Shown one piece after another: positions 1-10,486 of a stretch of 64,000 nucleotides of DNA. Every line of letters begins with the position of its first letter. Position 1 is the stretch's first letter. The position numbers were made by a program, and so were the translations under genes. The notes beneath the pieces were generated by a model. That model did not search any database. It had not been told where the DNA came from and was given only the letters and a program-made list of their open reading frames with translations. Source of the DNA: Linnemannia hyalina. Its lineage: Eukaryota; Mortierellomycota; Mortierellomycetes; Mortierellales; Mortierellaceae. The stretch is taken from positions 558,001-622,000 of the forward strand of contig JAHRHY010000018.1 in assembly GCA_019671135.1 (NCBI GenBank). Direction: 5' to 3'.

Positions 1-677
1 CTCTCAAGCACAAGACCGCCTCAGAGCTCTTCAGGGCCGATACTCTCTTCCATGTCCAGTCCGATCTCAAGCTCGATCGCAAGATTGAGCCCAAGAGCAA
101 AGCACAGGAGACAGCCGTCTACAAACAACATCGTCAGCCAAAGTTGCGTTTCAACGATTCAGTCGAGCAGTGTGTATCAGTCGACACGGATGCTCTCTCT
201 GCCGACGAACTGGACGAGGACGATGAGGAGGATGCGGGTCTGTTGATGCGCATCTCTGTCAAGCGCCCTGCCAGGAGTATTGTCAGGATCCACCCCACCA
301 AGCTGAAGGCAGGGAACATGATTGGTATGCAGATCGAAGACGACTCGGACGATGAAGAGGAGCCATCTCGTTCTGACCAAGGCAGCCCCTACACAGGATC
401 CGAGACGACTTATGTCCGACCTGCCAAAGAGGATGGAGTTGATACTGACGATGACGACGAGGCAGCTATCGCCGAGGTCTCCTATACCCGCTCTTCTGCC
501 AGTACTGAGGCATCAACGGCAGGAGGAGCGCCACCAGCGCGGTCCTTGTCACCGTCGAACCACCCGGAGAGCGAGAAGAGCGGCGGTCTTGGACAGAAGG
601 CATACGATCTCGTCAACAATGTCAGGGATATTGTCCACTGGGCGTCCTCTCTGGTTTACAACAGCAGTGCGTTCTAA
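1..677 (+). CDS. Reg1/Hex2-like protein phosphatase 1 regulatory subunit (3' part only)
   Basis: The reading frame is open from the window edge (first complete codon at position 3) to TAA at 675-677, about 224 residues, so the N-terminus lies outside. A PP1-docking motif of the RVxF type sits at about 141-155 (K-L-R-F-N-D), followed by E-Q-C-V-S-V-D. That F-N-D-x-V-E-Q-C arrangement is typical of the Reg1/Hex2 family, which targets Glc7/PP1 to the Snf1/AMPK glucose-repression system. Long acidic Asp/Glu runs and Ser-rich linkers follow. The C-terminus (Y-D-L-V-N-N-V-R-D-I-V) resembles the conserved C-terminal helix of that family. The family call rests on these two motifs. The kinase-pathway role is knowledge of the family, not seen here. 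Another PP1-binding protein cannot be excluded. Confidence 0.68.
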   Translation, partial: LKHKTASELFRADTLFHVQSDLKLDRKIEPKSKAQETAVYKQHRQPKLRFNDSVEQCVSVDTDALSADELDEDDEEDAGLLMRISVKRPARSIVRIHPTKLKAGNMIGMQIEDDSDDEEEPSRSDQGSPYTGSETTYVRPAKEDGVDTDDDDEAAIAEVSYTRSSASTEASTAGGAPPARSLSPSNHPESEKSGGLGQKAYDLVNNVRDIVHWASSLVYNSSAF

Positions 678-1078
678 ACACTCTTGTTTTGCACTCTTCC
701 CAAACCGATTGGACTTCTTCCCTTTACAACCCTGTACATATCCCACTACTCAATTTTATTCTGCCACTTCTGCCTCTTCTGCTTTTCAATTATCCTTGTA
801 CCATAGCTGCCTGGTGATAATACTTTTCATCTTAATATCAATTTTTGTTGAACCATGGTTGTTGTAAATGAGGTTGAAGGGTTGTTGGTGTGTATATGTT
901 TGTGTGTGTTTGTGAGTGTGCACGCGTGCGAATTGGGCAAAGGGAGAAATCAGAAAAAGAAGTGGATGGATGTGGGTGGCTTGTGCTGCAGCCAATCACG
1001 GGACGGATGTAAATCATCACAATAAAAGTTGTGTGCGTTCGCATTGTGTTGAAAATCCTTTTTTACCAACTTCCCATC
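678..1078. other. Intergenic: 3' UTR of the Reg1-like gene and RPS11 promoter
   Basis: There is no coding potential. The first part is T-rich 3' UTR. It continues into a TG-rich stretch at about 885-925 and then the short 5' leader of RPS11. I saw no TATA box or other recognisable element. Confidence 0.6.
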
Positions 1079-2620
1079 ATGTCTGAGCAGGTGCGTTTGA
1101 GTTGCGGAAGCACAACTCAACCCAAGCTTGAAAGACAAGCAGCAACGAAAACGCTCAACGAGGAGGAGACCCAAGGAGAACAACCCTTCAAACACCAAAA
1201 AGACGACCATCGACCATCAGCAATTTTTCATCACCAACTTGCGACATCACACCTGTAATCAGGACTCTGCACAACAGAATCATAGTTGTCGATGTTTAAA
1301 TCGCATGCAGAAACTATGATCCATCACTGAACGGACATCACCAGGGTCGTCGGAACCACTTGACGGAACTTTCCTGCCAAGTCTGTCGTGGGGTGATCGT
1401 GATCCGACATCGACCATTCACACATCAATTCAGGATCAAGAGGTCCATGGCTTGCTTGGACCCCACAACCGACCTGGGAGGCCCTTTTTTCAACAGACAA
1501 CACTACCGATAGCTAGCCAACCAACCAAACCAGCTAAATAATTGTTCCGCCTGCACCCACCCATCAACCTCGCCGAGTCCCTTATACAGCTTTACAGGGG
1601 TGGGGCAGGAGGTTTTTGTTTTCGCCTTTGAACACTGGGGCAATATACGCACCACCATTTCATCGCGCGGGACAATCGAATATCGATTAAACAGGACGCC
1701 AACCATTGAACCAGGACAACCAACGCCTGATACCGCCATCAGTTACAGCTTTGGATTAACTCCATACCAAACCTATCCTACAGCATGGAATTTCGGCTTC
1801 CTCATACACACACTACCAACCCAACCCGCCAACAACTCCTTTCACACAAAGCAATAGTGTACCCAGAAAGCAAAAAGGAAAGACAACAGAAATGCTGACC
1901 CACCAGGACCCACCTTTCCGTTATACAACCAACCAATAGATCGAAAAGGCTTTCCAGAAGCAGCAGGGTATCTTCCAAAACGCCAAGGTTGCCGGCAAGA
2001 AGTCCGTCAAGAACAACCGCTGGTACAAGGAGGTCGGTCTTGGCTTCAAGACCCCCAAGGAGGCTATTGAGGGCCACTACATCGACAAGAAGTGCCCCTT
2101 CACCGGCGATGTCTCGATCCGCGGTCGTATCCTCACCGGCGAGATCATGTCGACCAAGATGAAGCGCACCATCATCATCCGTCGCGAGTACCTCCACTTC
2201 ATTTCCAAGTACAACCGTTACGAGAAGCGCCACAAGGTAATTGCTCGTTTTTTTGTGTGTCAAGGACGATGGGGCGCATTGGAAAAAAAAGGCAGAGAGA
2301 GAGAGAGAGAGAGAGAGGAGGCAGCTAACGCGATCCCTAGGGTTGGGCGTAGCAATTACAGAGGCACCGAAAGAAACAAATGATGGAGTAACAAAGGTCT
2401 AACAAACATTTCTCTTCTCCCCCCCCCCCCCCCCCTCCCTCGCCCTTCTCTTCCCTAACAGAACTTGGCCGCCCACATGTCGCCCGCTTTCATCGGTGTC
2501 CAGCAGGGAGACTCTGTCACTGTCGGTCAGTGCCGTCCCTTGTCCAAGACCGTCCGCTTCAACGTCCTCAAGGTCCAGAAGAAGGTCGTCAAGGGTGCCA
2601 AGAACTTTGCCAAGTTCTAA
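1079..2620 (+). CDS. RPS11: 40S ribosomal protein S11 (uS17)
   Basis: Three exons: 1079-1090, 1940-2236 and 2462-2620, giving 155 residues. Exon 1 encodes only M-S-E-Q. Exon 2 continues with I-E-K-A-F-Q-K-Q and the conserved core ([25 protein letters not shown]). Exon 3 carries [13 protein letters not shown] and ends K-N-F-A-K-F. It is a small-subunit protein that binds 18S rRNA. The start is fixed by the family N-terminus and by the in-phase junction at codon 4. Intron 1 is 849 nt, far longer than most introns here. Intron 2 (2237-2461) contains a GA tract and 17 consecutive C. An AATAAA lies at 2631-2636, eleven bases after the stop. Confidence 0.97.
1091..1939 (+). other. Long first intron of RPS11 with inverted repeats
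   Basis: The intron interrupts the gene right after codon 4 (donor GTGCGT, acceptor CCAATAG). It is not low-complexity sequence. It holds several short inverted repeats: 1281-1287 with 1312-1318, 1288-1295 with 1407-1414, and 1442-1447 with 1457-1462. Introns of ribosomal protein genes often host snoRNAs. I see no convincing C/D boxes, and an H/ACA layout is only possible. A non-coding RNA here is speculation. Confidence 0.5.
2294..2317. repeat. (GA)n microsatellite in RPS11 intron 2
   Basis: There are about twelve AG/GA dinucleotides in a row, inside intron 2. Confidence 0.95.
2419..2435. repeat. Poly-C tract, 17 bases
   Basis: Seventeen consecutive C form the pyrimidine tract shortly upstream of the RPS11 intron-2 acceptor at 2460-2461. 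Confidence 0.95.
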
Positions 2621-2630
2621 GTACAGTACA

Positions 2631-2636
2631 AATAAA
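2631..2636 (+). terminator. Polyadenylation signal of RPS11
   Basis: AATAAA lies eleven bases after the RPS11 stop codon. Confidence 0.6.
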
Positions 2637-3163
2637 GCAACCCCCCTCCCCACCCCTCGTCCTTTACCTTGTATTTCCCCCTTTTCATTAAACTTTGCTC
2701 CAGGGCATGTTTTTTCTTTTTTTGAGAATGGATTCTTTGACAGTTGAAGGAATTCTTTCTGTTCAGTTCGAATAATTCATTTTCGATAAAGAATAAAAAA
2801 AAGAAGATATGAAGGAGGACGAAGAAGAAAGGTATAGATAGGTCTGATTGTTTTAAAGACGGAACCTGAGAGAGAGCTGATGAGTCTGGAGAGGTTCAAT
2901 TGGTGGCGTTGGGGTATCATGCCTGCGAGAAGAGACAGTAGAGACACGACGACCCAATTGGGCGCAATGAAATTGGGTAGCCATTAGACAACGTTGTTTT
3001 CGGGGTTATGAAGATGTCTTTCTTTTATTGCGATTTTTTTTTTTTTGATTATCAGATATTTACAATTGATCATTGTGGCGGGAATATACTTGTCCGCCAT
3101 TGTTATATTTGTGTGCTCCTGAGAGGGGAGAAAGACGCGCTTAGACAGCATTGAAGGCAGTGA
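2637..3163. other. Convergent 3' region between RPS11 and the I9 inhibitor gene
   Basis: This is A/T-rich sequence with homopolymer runs (for example T run at about 3037-3047). There is no coding frame of note. It presumably holds both 3' UTRs and ends. Confidence 0.55.
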
Positions 3164-3910
3164 CTAGTTGGCAGAAGAGTAGGGTGCGGGTGTCGTATAG
3201 GAAAATAAGTGCAATGACGAAGAAACGGAGTTGAGGTGAGCGTCATAATTTACGACTTGCACGTTACATTCATCCAATACATCAGGTGGTCAATATCCCA
3301 AAACAACAAGGGGGAGAGAGTATCGTGAAATGAAAAATGAACAAAAGGTGTTTGCTTACCTTCACTGTCCTCCTCGATGTAATCGATAAAGGGGTTGGTG
3401 GAGAGGGCGGTGACAATGGGTCCCGGAATCCAAGCGGAGAAGCCCTTGAGAGCGGCCGAGTAGCGCAGACCAATCTTGCCGCCAAAGGCCAGGATCTCCT
3501 TCTCGACGTTTTCCATGACATGGGCGGCTGCTGTGTCCTTGAAGACCACGATATAGGACTTTGTTCCCTGGGCTATTTTTGAATATTGGTAATGGTATTG
3601 ATGGGAGGTGATGATGGTTAGTGAGACGGATATATAGGGAAAGAAGTATGGGTGCTGGATATGACAGAGAGGAAAAGGGTGTTGTGCTGTAGTGAGGCAG
3701 GGTCCTTCCTTATGGAAGGAGAAAGAGTGTGTTGTGTGTTGAAAACATACTCTGAGCAGGCTTGTTGTGGTCGGTGTCGATGACGATTTGCTGGGAGACG
3801 GAGGGGTTGTCCTGGATGACGAATCCGTTGATGGCGGGCTCGACGGGGAGGGCTGCCGAGGCGACGGCAACGAAGGTGGCGAGAACAGCGGCGATGGTGG
3901 TGAACTTCAT
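3164..3910 (-). CDS. Secreted I9-family protease inhibitor (propeptide-like)
   Basis: Exons on the minus strand: 3910-3751, 3572-3360 and 3255-3164, modelled at 154 residues. The N-terminus is a clear signal peptide (M-K-F-T-T-I-A-A-V-L-A-T-F-V-A-V-A-S-A). The second exon carries an inhibitor I9 fold: K-S-Y-I-V-V-F-K-D at the start, a helix with V-E-K-E-I-L, then L-K-G-F-S-A-W-I-P and F-I-D-Y-I-E-E-D at the end. Proteins with only this domain inhibit subtilisin-type proteases (Pbi2 type) or act as chaperone-like propeptides; here no protease domain follows. The last exon is the weakest part. Its acceptor at 3257-3256 is the only AG close by, and it adds a tail of about 30 residues that I cannot match to the family. 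Confidence 0.75.
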
Positions 3911-4279
3911 GGTCGGGTGTGGTTGTTGGAAGGTTTGAGAGAGAGAGAGAGTGGTCAGTGTGTTCGTTTTTCAACGGCGTGTGAAATGGAAGGGCAAACG
4001 TGGTCGCTGCCAAGGCCACTCAGGCGGGGCTTGAAGTCCACTTTCCAGCACCAGGGTGGCAGATGTGTGACGGTTGGTGAATCCATTGAACGGCCATTAC
4101 ACGTGACCATTGTTTGTTTTCTATTTTTTTTTCTTTTTTTTTTGTCCTCCACCTCTTAGGCCCTCAAACAGCTCCCCTCATTCCTTTAACCCGCCATCAT
4201 CTCCCTTCGCACATCCTACACTCTTACCCCTTTTCTCTCTCTCACCTTTTCCCCCTTCTAAACTTATACATATCACACA
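3911..4279. promoter_or_regulatory. Divergent promoter between I9 inhibitor (-) and LLPH-like gene (+)
   Basis: Both start codons face away from this 369-bp interval. It contains a GA tract near 3938-3950 and T/C-rich blocks (about 4115-4260) immediately upstream of the plus-strand ATG, a common start-site context in this window. No TATA box was recognised. Confidence 0.5.
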
Positions 4280-4743
4280 ATGGCCAAGGGTCTTCGTTCC
4301 AAGTCCGCACGCAGATTCCGTGCTATCAAGCGAGAGACCGTTTACGGCCCTTTGGAGGATGCCCGTATCCACAGACTGGCTGAGCGCCTGAAGAAGGACG
4401 CCCAGGGCCCCAAGACCTCTGAGCTCGAGGCCATTGCCCGCGGCGAGGAGCCCATGCAGGTCGAGAAGAGTAAGTTTCTCATAATGTCCTGATTCAGTTA
4501 CTAGTATTGTTGATTTGATATGTTGGCTTATACTAACAGAATCAATTGGTTTTATTACACATGAATCAAATAGCCCAGGACGCAGAGATGGTGGATGATA
4601 AGAAGATTTCGACCAGCGGCCGCAAGGATGCCAACCACGCCAAGCACAAGATGGCCAAGGAGGACAGGAAAAAGAAGAACAAGGAGAAGTTGACCGGGCG
4701 TGAGCTCAAGAAGAAGTCCACCTTCTTCCGCTTCCACAAGTAA
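4280..4743 (+). CDS. LLPH / YBL028C-type ribosome-biogenesis protein (DUF2423)
   Basis: Two exons, 4280-4469 and 4574-4743, encode 119 residues. The N-terminus (M-A-K-G-L-R-S-K-S-A-R-R-F-R-A-I-K-R) matches the conserved basic start of the LLPH/UPF0642 family. The C-terminal half is very Lys/Arg-rich (K-K-K-N-K-E-K) and ends S-T-F-F-R-F-H-K. Family members are small nucleolar proteins linked to large-subunit assembly. The intron (donor GTAAGT at 4470) joins phase 1 to an acceptor at 4572-4573. The size is normal for the family. Confidence 0.82.
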
Positions 4744-5185
4744 ACGAAGGGCTGACAACAGAAAAAAAAAACGGACACTACGGAAAACACTAAAAGAACT
4801 AGATCATCCCGAACCTTTTTGTTTTCAATTTTTCCTTTTACTTTTGGCTACCACTTCCCCCCTCACTTCATTCATATTATTTGCATTTTTTTCTTCCTCT
4901 CTCGTTCAGCTTTGGTATTTTCGACAGCTTCCATTGTACTTCTAGTCATTTCTCTTTCAACAACGAAATAATATTTCAAAAACGAAGCCTTGTATGTGTG
5001 TATGCGGAGGGGATGCTATCCATGAGTGGGTGCATAGTTGGATCCGAGGAAGGGTCTGATTTGAAACATGGGGGGTAATGTAACCATGGGGTGCAAATGG
5101 GTGTTTGTTTACTAGTACTACCAACTCTATGTTTTTCATTTGTAACTCTCGCAATTCAAGGAATGTCCTTGAACCACATAATGCT
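4744..5185. other. Convergent 3' region between LLPH-like gene and EMC10
   Basis: Two 3' UTRs meet here. The sequence is T-rich, without a credible reading frame or RNA gene. Confidence 0.55.
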
Positions 5186-6671
5186 TTATTCTGCCTTCTT
5201 CTCGGGCTCACCACCAGTGAACAGGAAGATAATAACGATGGGCATGATGTACACCCTAAATGAAGAGAGGACATGAATGAAAGTTAGTGGCGGCATTGGA
5301 TCGGATGGCCAGTACATCAACAGCAATACTTAACAGTTGATGAGATTGAGTGAGTGAAGAGGTGGTTGAAAACGTACCAGTACTTCTGGAAGAAGGTCTT
5401 CTCGGCCTCAGGCTTGCCGGTCTCATCGACCTTGATGGCCTGAGCCTTGTGGAAGATAGACCTAATTCGGGCAATTAAAAAATAAGGCGGTTGGGTTAGA
5501 ATGCGATGTTCCGCAATGTATCTCTGCATGACACCACAGGCACATAGACACATATATCAGACAAATTGTGACCAAATTAGCAAAAGCGAAGGTTATGAGG
5601 CGTACTTGGGTGCGGTCTGGGGGCCGTCGATAGTAACCTCGACGTTCTTGAAGACATCAAGAGACCTGATGGGGTACTCCTTCTCGCTCTCCTCGCTGCA
5701 CTGGTCGCTGGTGGTGTAGTAGTCAAAGGCAAACACCTTGCGATCATGATCCAAGTGAAGTGCGATCCTCTCCTGGAAATCCGAGGCAACCAACAAGCAC
5801 TACCATATTTCACGAAATATTAGACGAATGGGTTAGAACATGAGATCGAAAGGTGTTCAATGCGATCGGATAGAACAGAAACAAAATACACTCTGAGAAA
5901 GAGAGACTTACAGATTTGATCGAGGACAAGGCCTCCCAGCCTCGGCTCTCATCCTTCAACATGATCTGGTAGAATGCAACGGTTCCAGGGGTCTTCTCGG
6001 GGGCCTCGTCGAGTTCCTCCTGAAGCATAGTCCATTCCTCAAGTCGCTGATCGAATTCCTCTTGGGTCTCTGTAACGCCGTCCTCGTAGGTATGAGGTCC
6101 TTCGGGCTTGGGATCACGTTCGTAGTGCTTGACGGGGGCGCGAACGTTGAGGACAAAGTCGTCGGCGAGGGTCGCGATCGCCGAGGGGGCCGTGGGGACA
6201 ATGTTCTCATAAGTGATAGGGAAGTTCTGGAGCTGGAGTTCATTCTGTTGCTTCTGCTTGGCCGCTTGTTGTTGTTGGAGTCGAGAAGCCTTGGAGTTGG
6301 CGGCCGTGGCGGCGTTGAAGGCGGCATTTGGGCCAGAGTGTTGGACACGCTGCTGGTTGAGGACGTGCCATTGGTCGGCGTCGAAGCGGATCTCGCCACG
6401 CTTCTCGAACGACTCATGGTCGCTCAGTTTGTGCCACACTCCGAGGGTGACCTCCTGTTTTTGTTCATGGATAAAAGAAGCGAGGTGTGAGATGATTGCA
6501 CTAATGTGGATATTTCCCAGCGGCCAAGAGTTCGTGCATATCCATGGTACGGCCATAAGAATTGGTGAGATGATGGGCTTTGCTCCTTGGTGTCCATGTG
6601 CGGCGTACCTCTGCGTAGACCTGGACTGATGCGGCAAGAGTCAGCGCGAGAATAAATGTGTTGAGTTTCAT
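5186..6671 (-). CDS. EMC10: ER membrane protein complex subunit 10
   Basis: Five exons (6671-6609, 6454-5912, 5799-5606, 5461-5378, 5255-5186) give 317 residues with all phases closing. Exon 1 is a signal peptide (M-K-L-N-T-F-I-L-A-L-T-L-A-A-S-V). The lumenal part starts with G-V-W-H-K-L-S and F-E-K-R-G-E-I-R-F. The diagnostic C-terminus, F-F-Q-K-Y-W-V-Y-I-M-P-I-V-I-I-F-L-F, corresponds to the F-F-A-K-Y-W-M-Y-I-I-P-V-V membrane segment of EMC10 proteins. It is followed by a short acidic tail. EMC inserts tail-anchored and multipass proteins into the ER membrane. A Gln/Ala-rich insertion (L-Q-Q-Q-Q-A-A-K-Q-K-Q-Q) lies in the lumenal domain and may be a lineage feature. Confidence 0.88.
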
Positions 6672-7159
6672 GATGTGTCGGTGTGCCTTCTGGTTGTTCC
6701 TGATGGGCGGAGAGTGGGAGGTTTTGGTCGAATATAAAATGGAAGGGAACGTTCGAACCATCATCCTTTGCCTCCCACTAGTCGTTGGGCCAGTATTACT
6801 TCCTCGCACAGAATTAAAGTGTGGAAATAAAGACATCCAAAGTGACGTCGATTTTTTTTTGGTGTGGTTTGAACTTGAACCTCATGGACTTTATTCGTGC
6901 TTGTCCCTCACCACACACCACCGACCACCTCTCTCATCCTCTCTCTCTCGTCTGGACAAGTCAAGCAAGAACAGGATCGACCTCCCAAGCTGCCAGGAAT
7001 CGACAGTTGCCCCCATCTCAACAAAAATTATCTCCCAACCCGCCTTGCGCCTTCTCAGTATCGAAAGGCCTGATTGTCTACACCCCTTCTTGCAAAACCC
7101 TCCCCTTCAACCAAAAATAACAACTCAATCAGGATAGGAACGGACGATAAGAACCAACG
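6672..7159. promoter_or_regulatory. Divergent promoter EMC10 (-) / CDK9-like kinase (+)
   Basis: A 488-bp interval lies between two start codons. A CRE-like element with seven of eight palindrome bases (TGACGTCG) lies at 6843-6850. The kinase side is C/T-rich. Confidence 0.5.
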
Positions 7160-9680
7160 ATGAAGCGCTCTAACGAGGACCAGCAGGACCATGCGGTCAA
7201 GCGAAGCCAACCCACAATGCTTCACAACGGCAGCCAGCTGCCCGTGAGCCCCAACTTGAGTGCTGGAAGCCCTAGTCCACCACGCAAAAAGGAGGTACGA
7301 TGTCTTCACAAACGCAGGGACGCCGTCGAGCGTCTAGCCTCTTTGCCCATCCTTGTGCTGGTGGCGGAACTTTTGTCGTATTTACTCCGTGTTATTGTGC
7401 TTCCAAGAAAGAATTCAATATGCTGACATAGTCCTCCTCAAATCTATTTTCCTTGTACCTTACATAGCTCAAGTCCTATGTGGGTTGCTCCCAGTTGAAG
7501 GAGTTCGATTTGGTGAACAAGCTAGGAGAGGGAACCTTTGGGCAAGTCAATATTTGTGTGGTTTTTAATTTTAGGGAGTGGGTTCATTTTTCGTTTATGC
7601 CACAACCATGAACGATTTATGTCTCCTAACTGTTTTCTGTTCTTTGTAACGCACCACTTCCTCGCAACTCGCCACCCACCTTACTACACTCTACCACGAA
7701 ACTCCACCGCTCAACAACCTTCTCCTGCTCTTCCGCTCTCAACATTTTCTTTCGACTTCGCCTACCTATGGACCACATGGACATTGACCTTCGATTATCG
7801 CTGGACTGACCTTATTCAAACAACAGAGAGGTACACAGGGCGCGCAGGAAAGACTCCGTGGCTGGACCGACACCACAGCCAGTTTTGGCGATGAAGCGTA
7901 TCCTCATGCACAATGAGAACGAGGGAGTTCCCATCACTGCTTTGCGCGAGATCAAGATCTTGAAACGGTTGCGACACCAGAACATTGTTCCCTTGCTGGA
8001 TATTGCTGTCAGCCCAGGTAAATGATCGTTCTCTCTTGTCGTTGACGTCGTTGTTGCTTATGTGTTATCTTCCTTGTGTTTACTGACCTAGCTGGCACAT
8101 TGTTTACTTTAATCTAGGTTCGAGAAGTGGACGAAGCAGGGCAAGCATTTACATGGTCTTCCCATACATGGATCACGACTTGAGTGGACTGTTGAACAAC
8201 CCCCGTGTCCGACTCACGCAGCCTCAGATCAAGCTATACATGAAGCAGCTCTTGGAGGGTACCATCTACATGCACGCCGTAAGTGTCCTCAGTCTTGCTG
8301 TACAATATTGTCGACATGTATGTGTTAGGAAGGCGGCTTATCTTTGTCGAGTAATGGAGAATGCTGACTTTATTTTTTCTTCTTCAATCGTCCTTATCAC
8401 AGAACAAGATCATTCACCGTGATATGAAGGCTGCAAACTTGCTGATCAGCAACGATGGAACGTTGAAGATTGCCGATTTCGGACTTGCGAGACCATTCAA
8501 GCCCGAGGGTGAAGATTACACATCCAAAGTCGTCACTCGTTGGTACCGCCCACCAGAGCTCTTCCTGGGAGAGAAGAAGTATGGTCCCGCAGTTGACATG
8601 TGGGGTATTGGGTACGTTACCAAGCCAATTTGTATTTGATATCTAACTGCAATTGTGAATTTGATCCGTGAATTAAGATATACCTTCTGACAATGCTTTT
8701 GTTCACTCAAATAGATGTGTGTTTGGTGAGATGTTGTGTGGGGGACCCATTCTGCAAGGAAACTCGGATCAGGACCAGTTGGACAAGATCTTTAATCTTT
8801 GCGGATCACCAACGGAAGAGACCATGCCTGGATGGACATCTCTGCCTGGCCTGGAGGAGAAGGGTGTCATTTACCAAGTGAAGCCTCATTCACGCGGCGT
8901 ATATGACTACTTCCTCCCGTATGTATATCAGTGTTAATCGTTTCATGGTATTCATTTGGGATACGTGTTTTTTTTACTTATTGCGCTACCACTTTCTTCC
9001 TCATACTCTTTTTTGCGCTTACGGATTAATCAACAAACGATTCAGCTATGGAGGAATCGTGGGTGCCGACCTCATGGACAAACTGCTGGTGTTGGATCCC
9101 AAGAAGCGATTGACAGCATTTGCAGCCTCGGATCACGACTACCTTTGGACGGAGCCATTGCCTGCCGAGATCGGAATGTAAGGATCGACCGACCCTGTCT
9201 TGTTTGCCATGTGTCGAATACGAGAAAGTTGAGACACAGTAACTAACAATATCATTCGTCAATGTTAGGTTGCCACAATACGAGGCGAGTCACGAATACG
9301 ACCGCCAGAGGAGAAATGAGGCGCACCAAGACCGTCGTAACAACAACAACACTACCGCCAACTTCCACGGTGCGCAACAATCACATGGCCATCACCCTTC
9401 AGGACGCCATGGGTCCAGTCTGCCAGCAGGAGGTGGAGGAAACGGCGGTGGTGCCGCACCTTACCGCGGCCACGGCAACAACGGCGGCGGCGGCTACAAT
9501 CCCGATGATCGTCGAGGAGAGAAGCCTCGAGGAGGTCATCCTCCGCCAAGTGCTTCGGTGGCGCCACCACCTGCGGCAACATCGTACCGCCCTATCCCGT
9601 TGCCACCCAAACCTCAGGCGGCAGCTGTTCCACCTGCAGCACCTCCTGTCACCAACCCCATCCCCACGCGTCGGCCTTAA
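7160..9680 (+). CDS. BUR1: BUR1/CDK9-type cyclin-dependent kinase
   Basis: Eight exons: 7160-7294, 7468-7541, 7827-8017, 8118-8278, 8403-8611, 8715-8918, 9046-9177, 9269-9680; 505 residues. The glycine loop is G-E-G-T-F-G-E-V (about 64-72). The ATP lysine is in L-A-M-K-R (about residue 93). The catalytic loop is H-R-D-M-K-A-A-N (192-199), then D-F-G-L-A-R-P-F (212-219). The activation-loop Thr lies in Y-T-S-K-V-V-T (about 227), as in CDK9. H-R-D-M-K-A-A-N and D-F-G-L-A-R separate it from Cdc2 and Cdk7. BUR1/CDK9 phosphorylates elongation factors and the RNA polymerase II C-terminal domain. The C-terminal 137 residues are Asn/Gly/Pro/His-rich. Intron 2 starts with GC, not GT. Confidence 0.93.
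7542..7826 (+). other. Non-canonical GC-AG intron in the CDK9-like gene
   Basis: Exon 2 ends ...ACC TTT GG and the intron begins GCAAGT. Exon 3 begins A GAG GTA after CAACAG. Only this junction restores the invariant G-x-G-x-F-G-x-V loop. GCAAGT after G is the usual form of the minor GC-AG class spliced by the U2 spliceosome. Confidence 0.85.
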
Positions 9681-10239
9681 GTTGTCGTCACGATTGAAGA
9701 TGCACGAGTTTGTTTCTTCTTACTGACCCGATCAAGATATTGGGATATAAGCAATGTCAAAACATTTCTTCGATAACCGATAGTTTTTTTTTTTATACTT
9801 TTTTTCCAGTTTGTTTTTTTTTGGCTTTGCTTTTCTTTTTTTTTTTTTCTTTCTTTTTCCCATATTCACCTTTCCCTCTTGCAAAACACCTTCTCTGTAC
9901 ACAACCCAACAACACACAACACAATAAGCACAATACTCTTGCACAACACTGATGTCGAATCTCCTCTACTTTCAGAGGTGGAGATTTGACTCGTTCTCCG
10001 CTTTGGTCGACTCCTTTGTCCCATCGCCCTACAAATAAAAAATATGAAAAAAGCGCATACACATGGTGTCTTATCTCGAGCACTTTGCAGTGACACATGA
10101 TCGCCTTGCAAGTTATTTTGTGTGACATCATGAAAATTGGACATAAGGGATTTCTTTCACAATAATGACAATTCAAAAAGCTGACATTAGACTTTGAATT
10201 GCTACAACACTCTCCATTGTTTCCTTTTGTCATTTCGCA
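9681..10239. other. Intergenic region before the 341-aa gene
   Basis: It contains T-rich runs (about 9784-9860) that are probably the 3' UTR of the kinase gene, then a less biased stretch upstream of the next ATG. No RNA gene was recognised. Confidence 0.5.
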
Positions 10240-10453
10240 ATGGTCTGGTATATCTCTGATGTCTTTGAGACCTTCTTCCAGGACCCACCCAACACCCGTG
10301 GGTTCAAATACAACGGCAAGCCACGCAACCGTAAGTTTTATTCACAAACACACGCGCGTTTTCCGGTTCTGCTCTCTTCCCCCGTTCCCACGACCAGAAA
10401 ACACCAAAACAAGCGTCTTCCCTAGGTCCAGGCTTAAAACTAACCCTATTTCT

Positions 10454-10486
<33 letters not shown>

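Noticed and set aside
10295..10310. B-box-like GGTTCAAATAC
   Set aside because: It lies in exon 1 of the 341-aa gene, with no matching tRNA arms.
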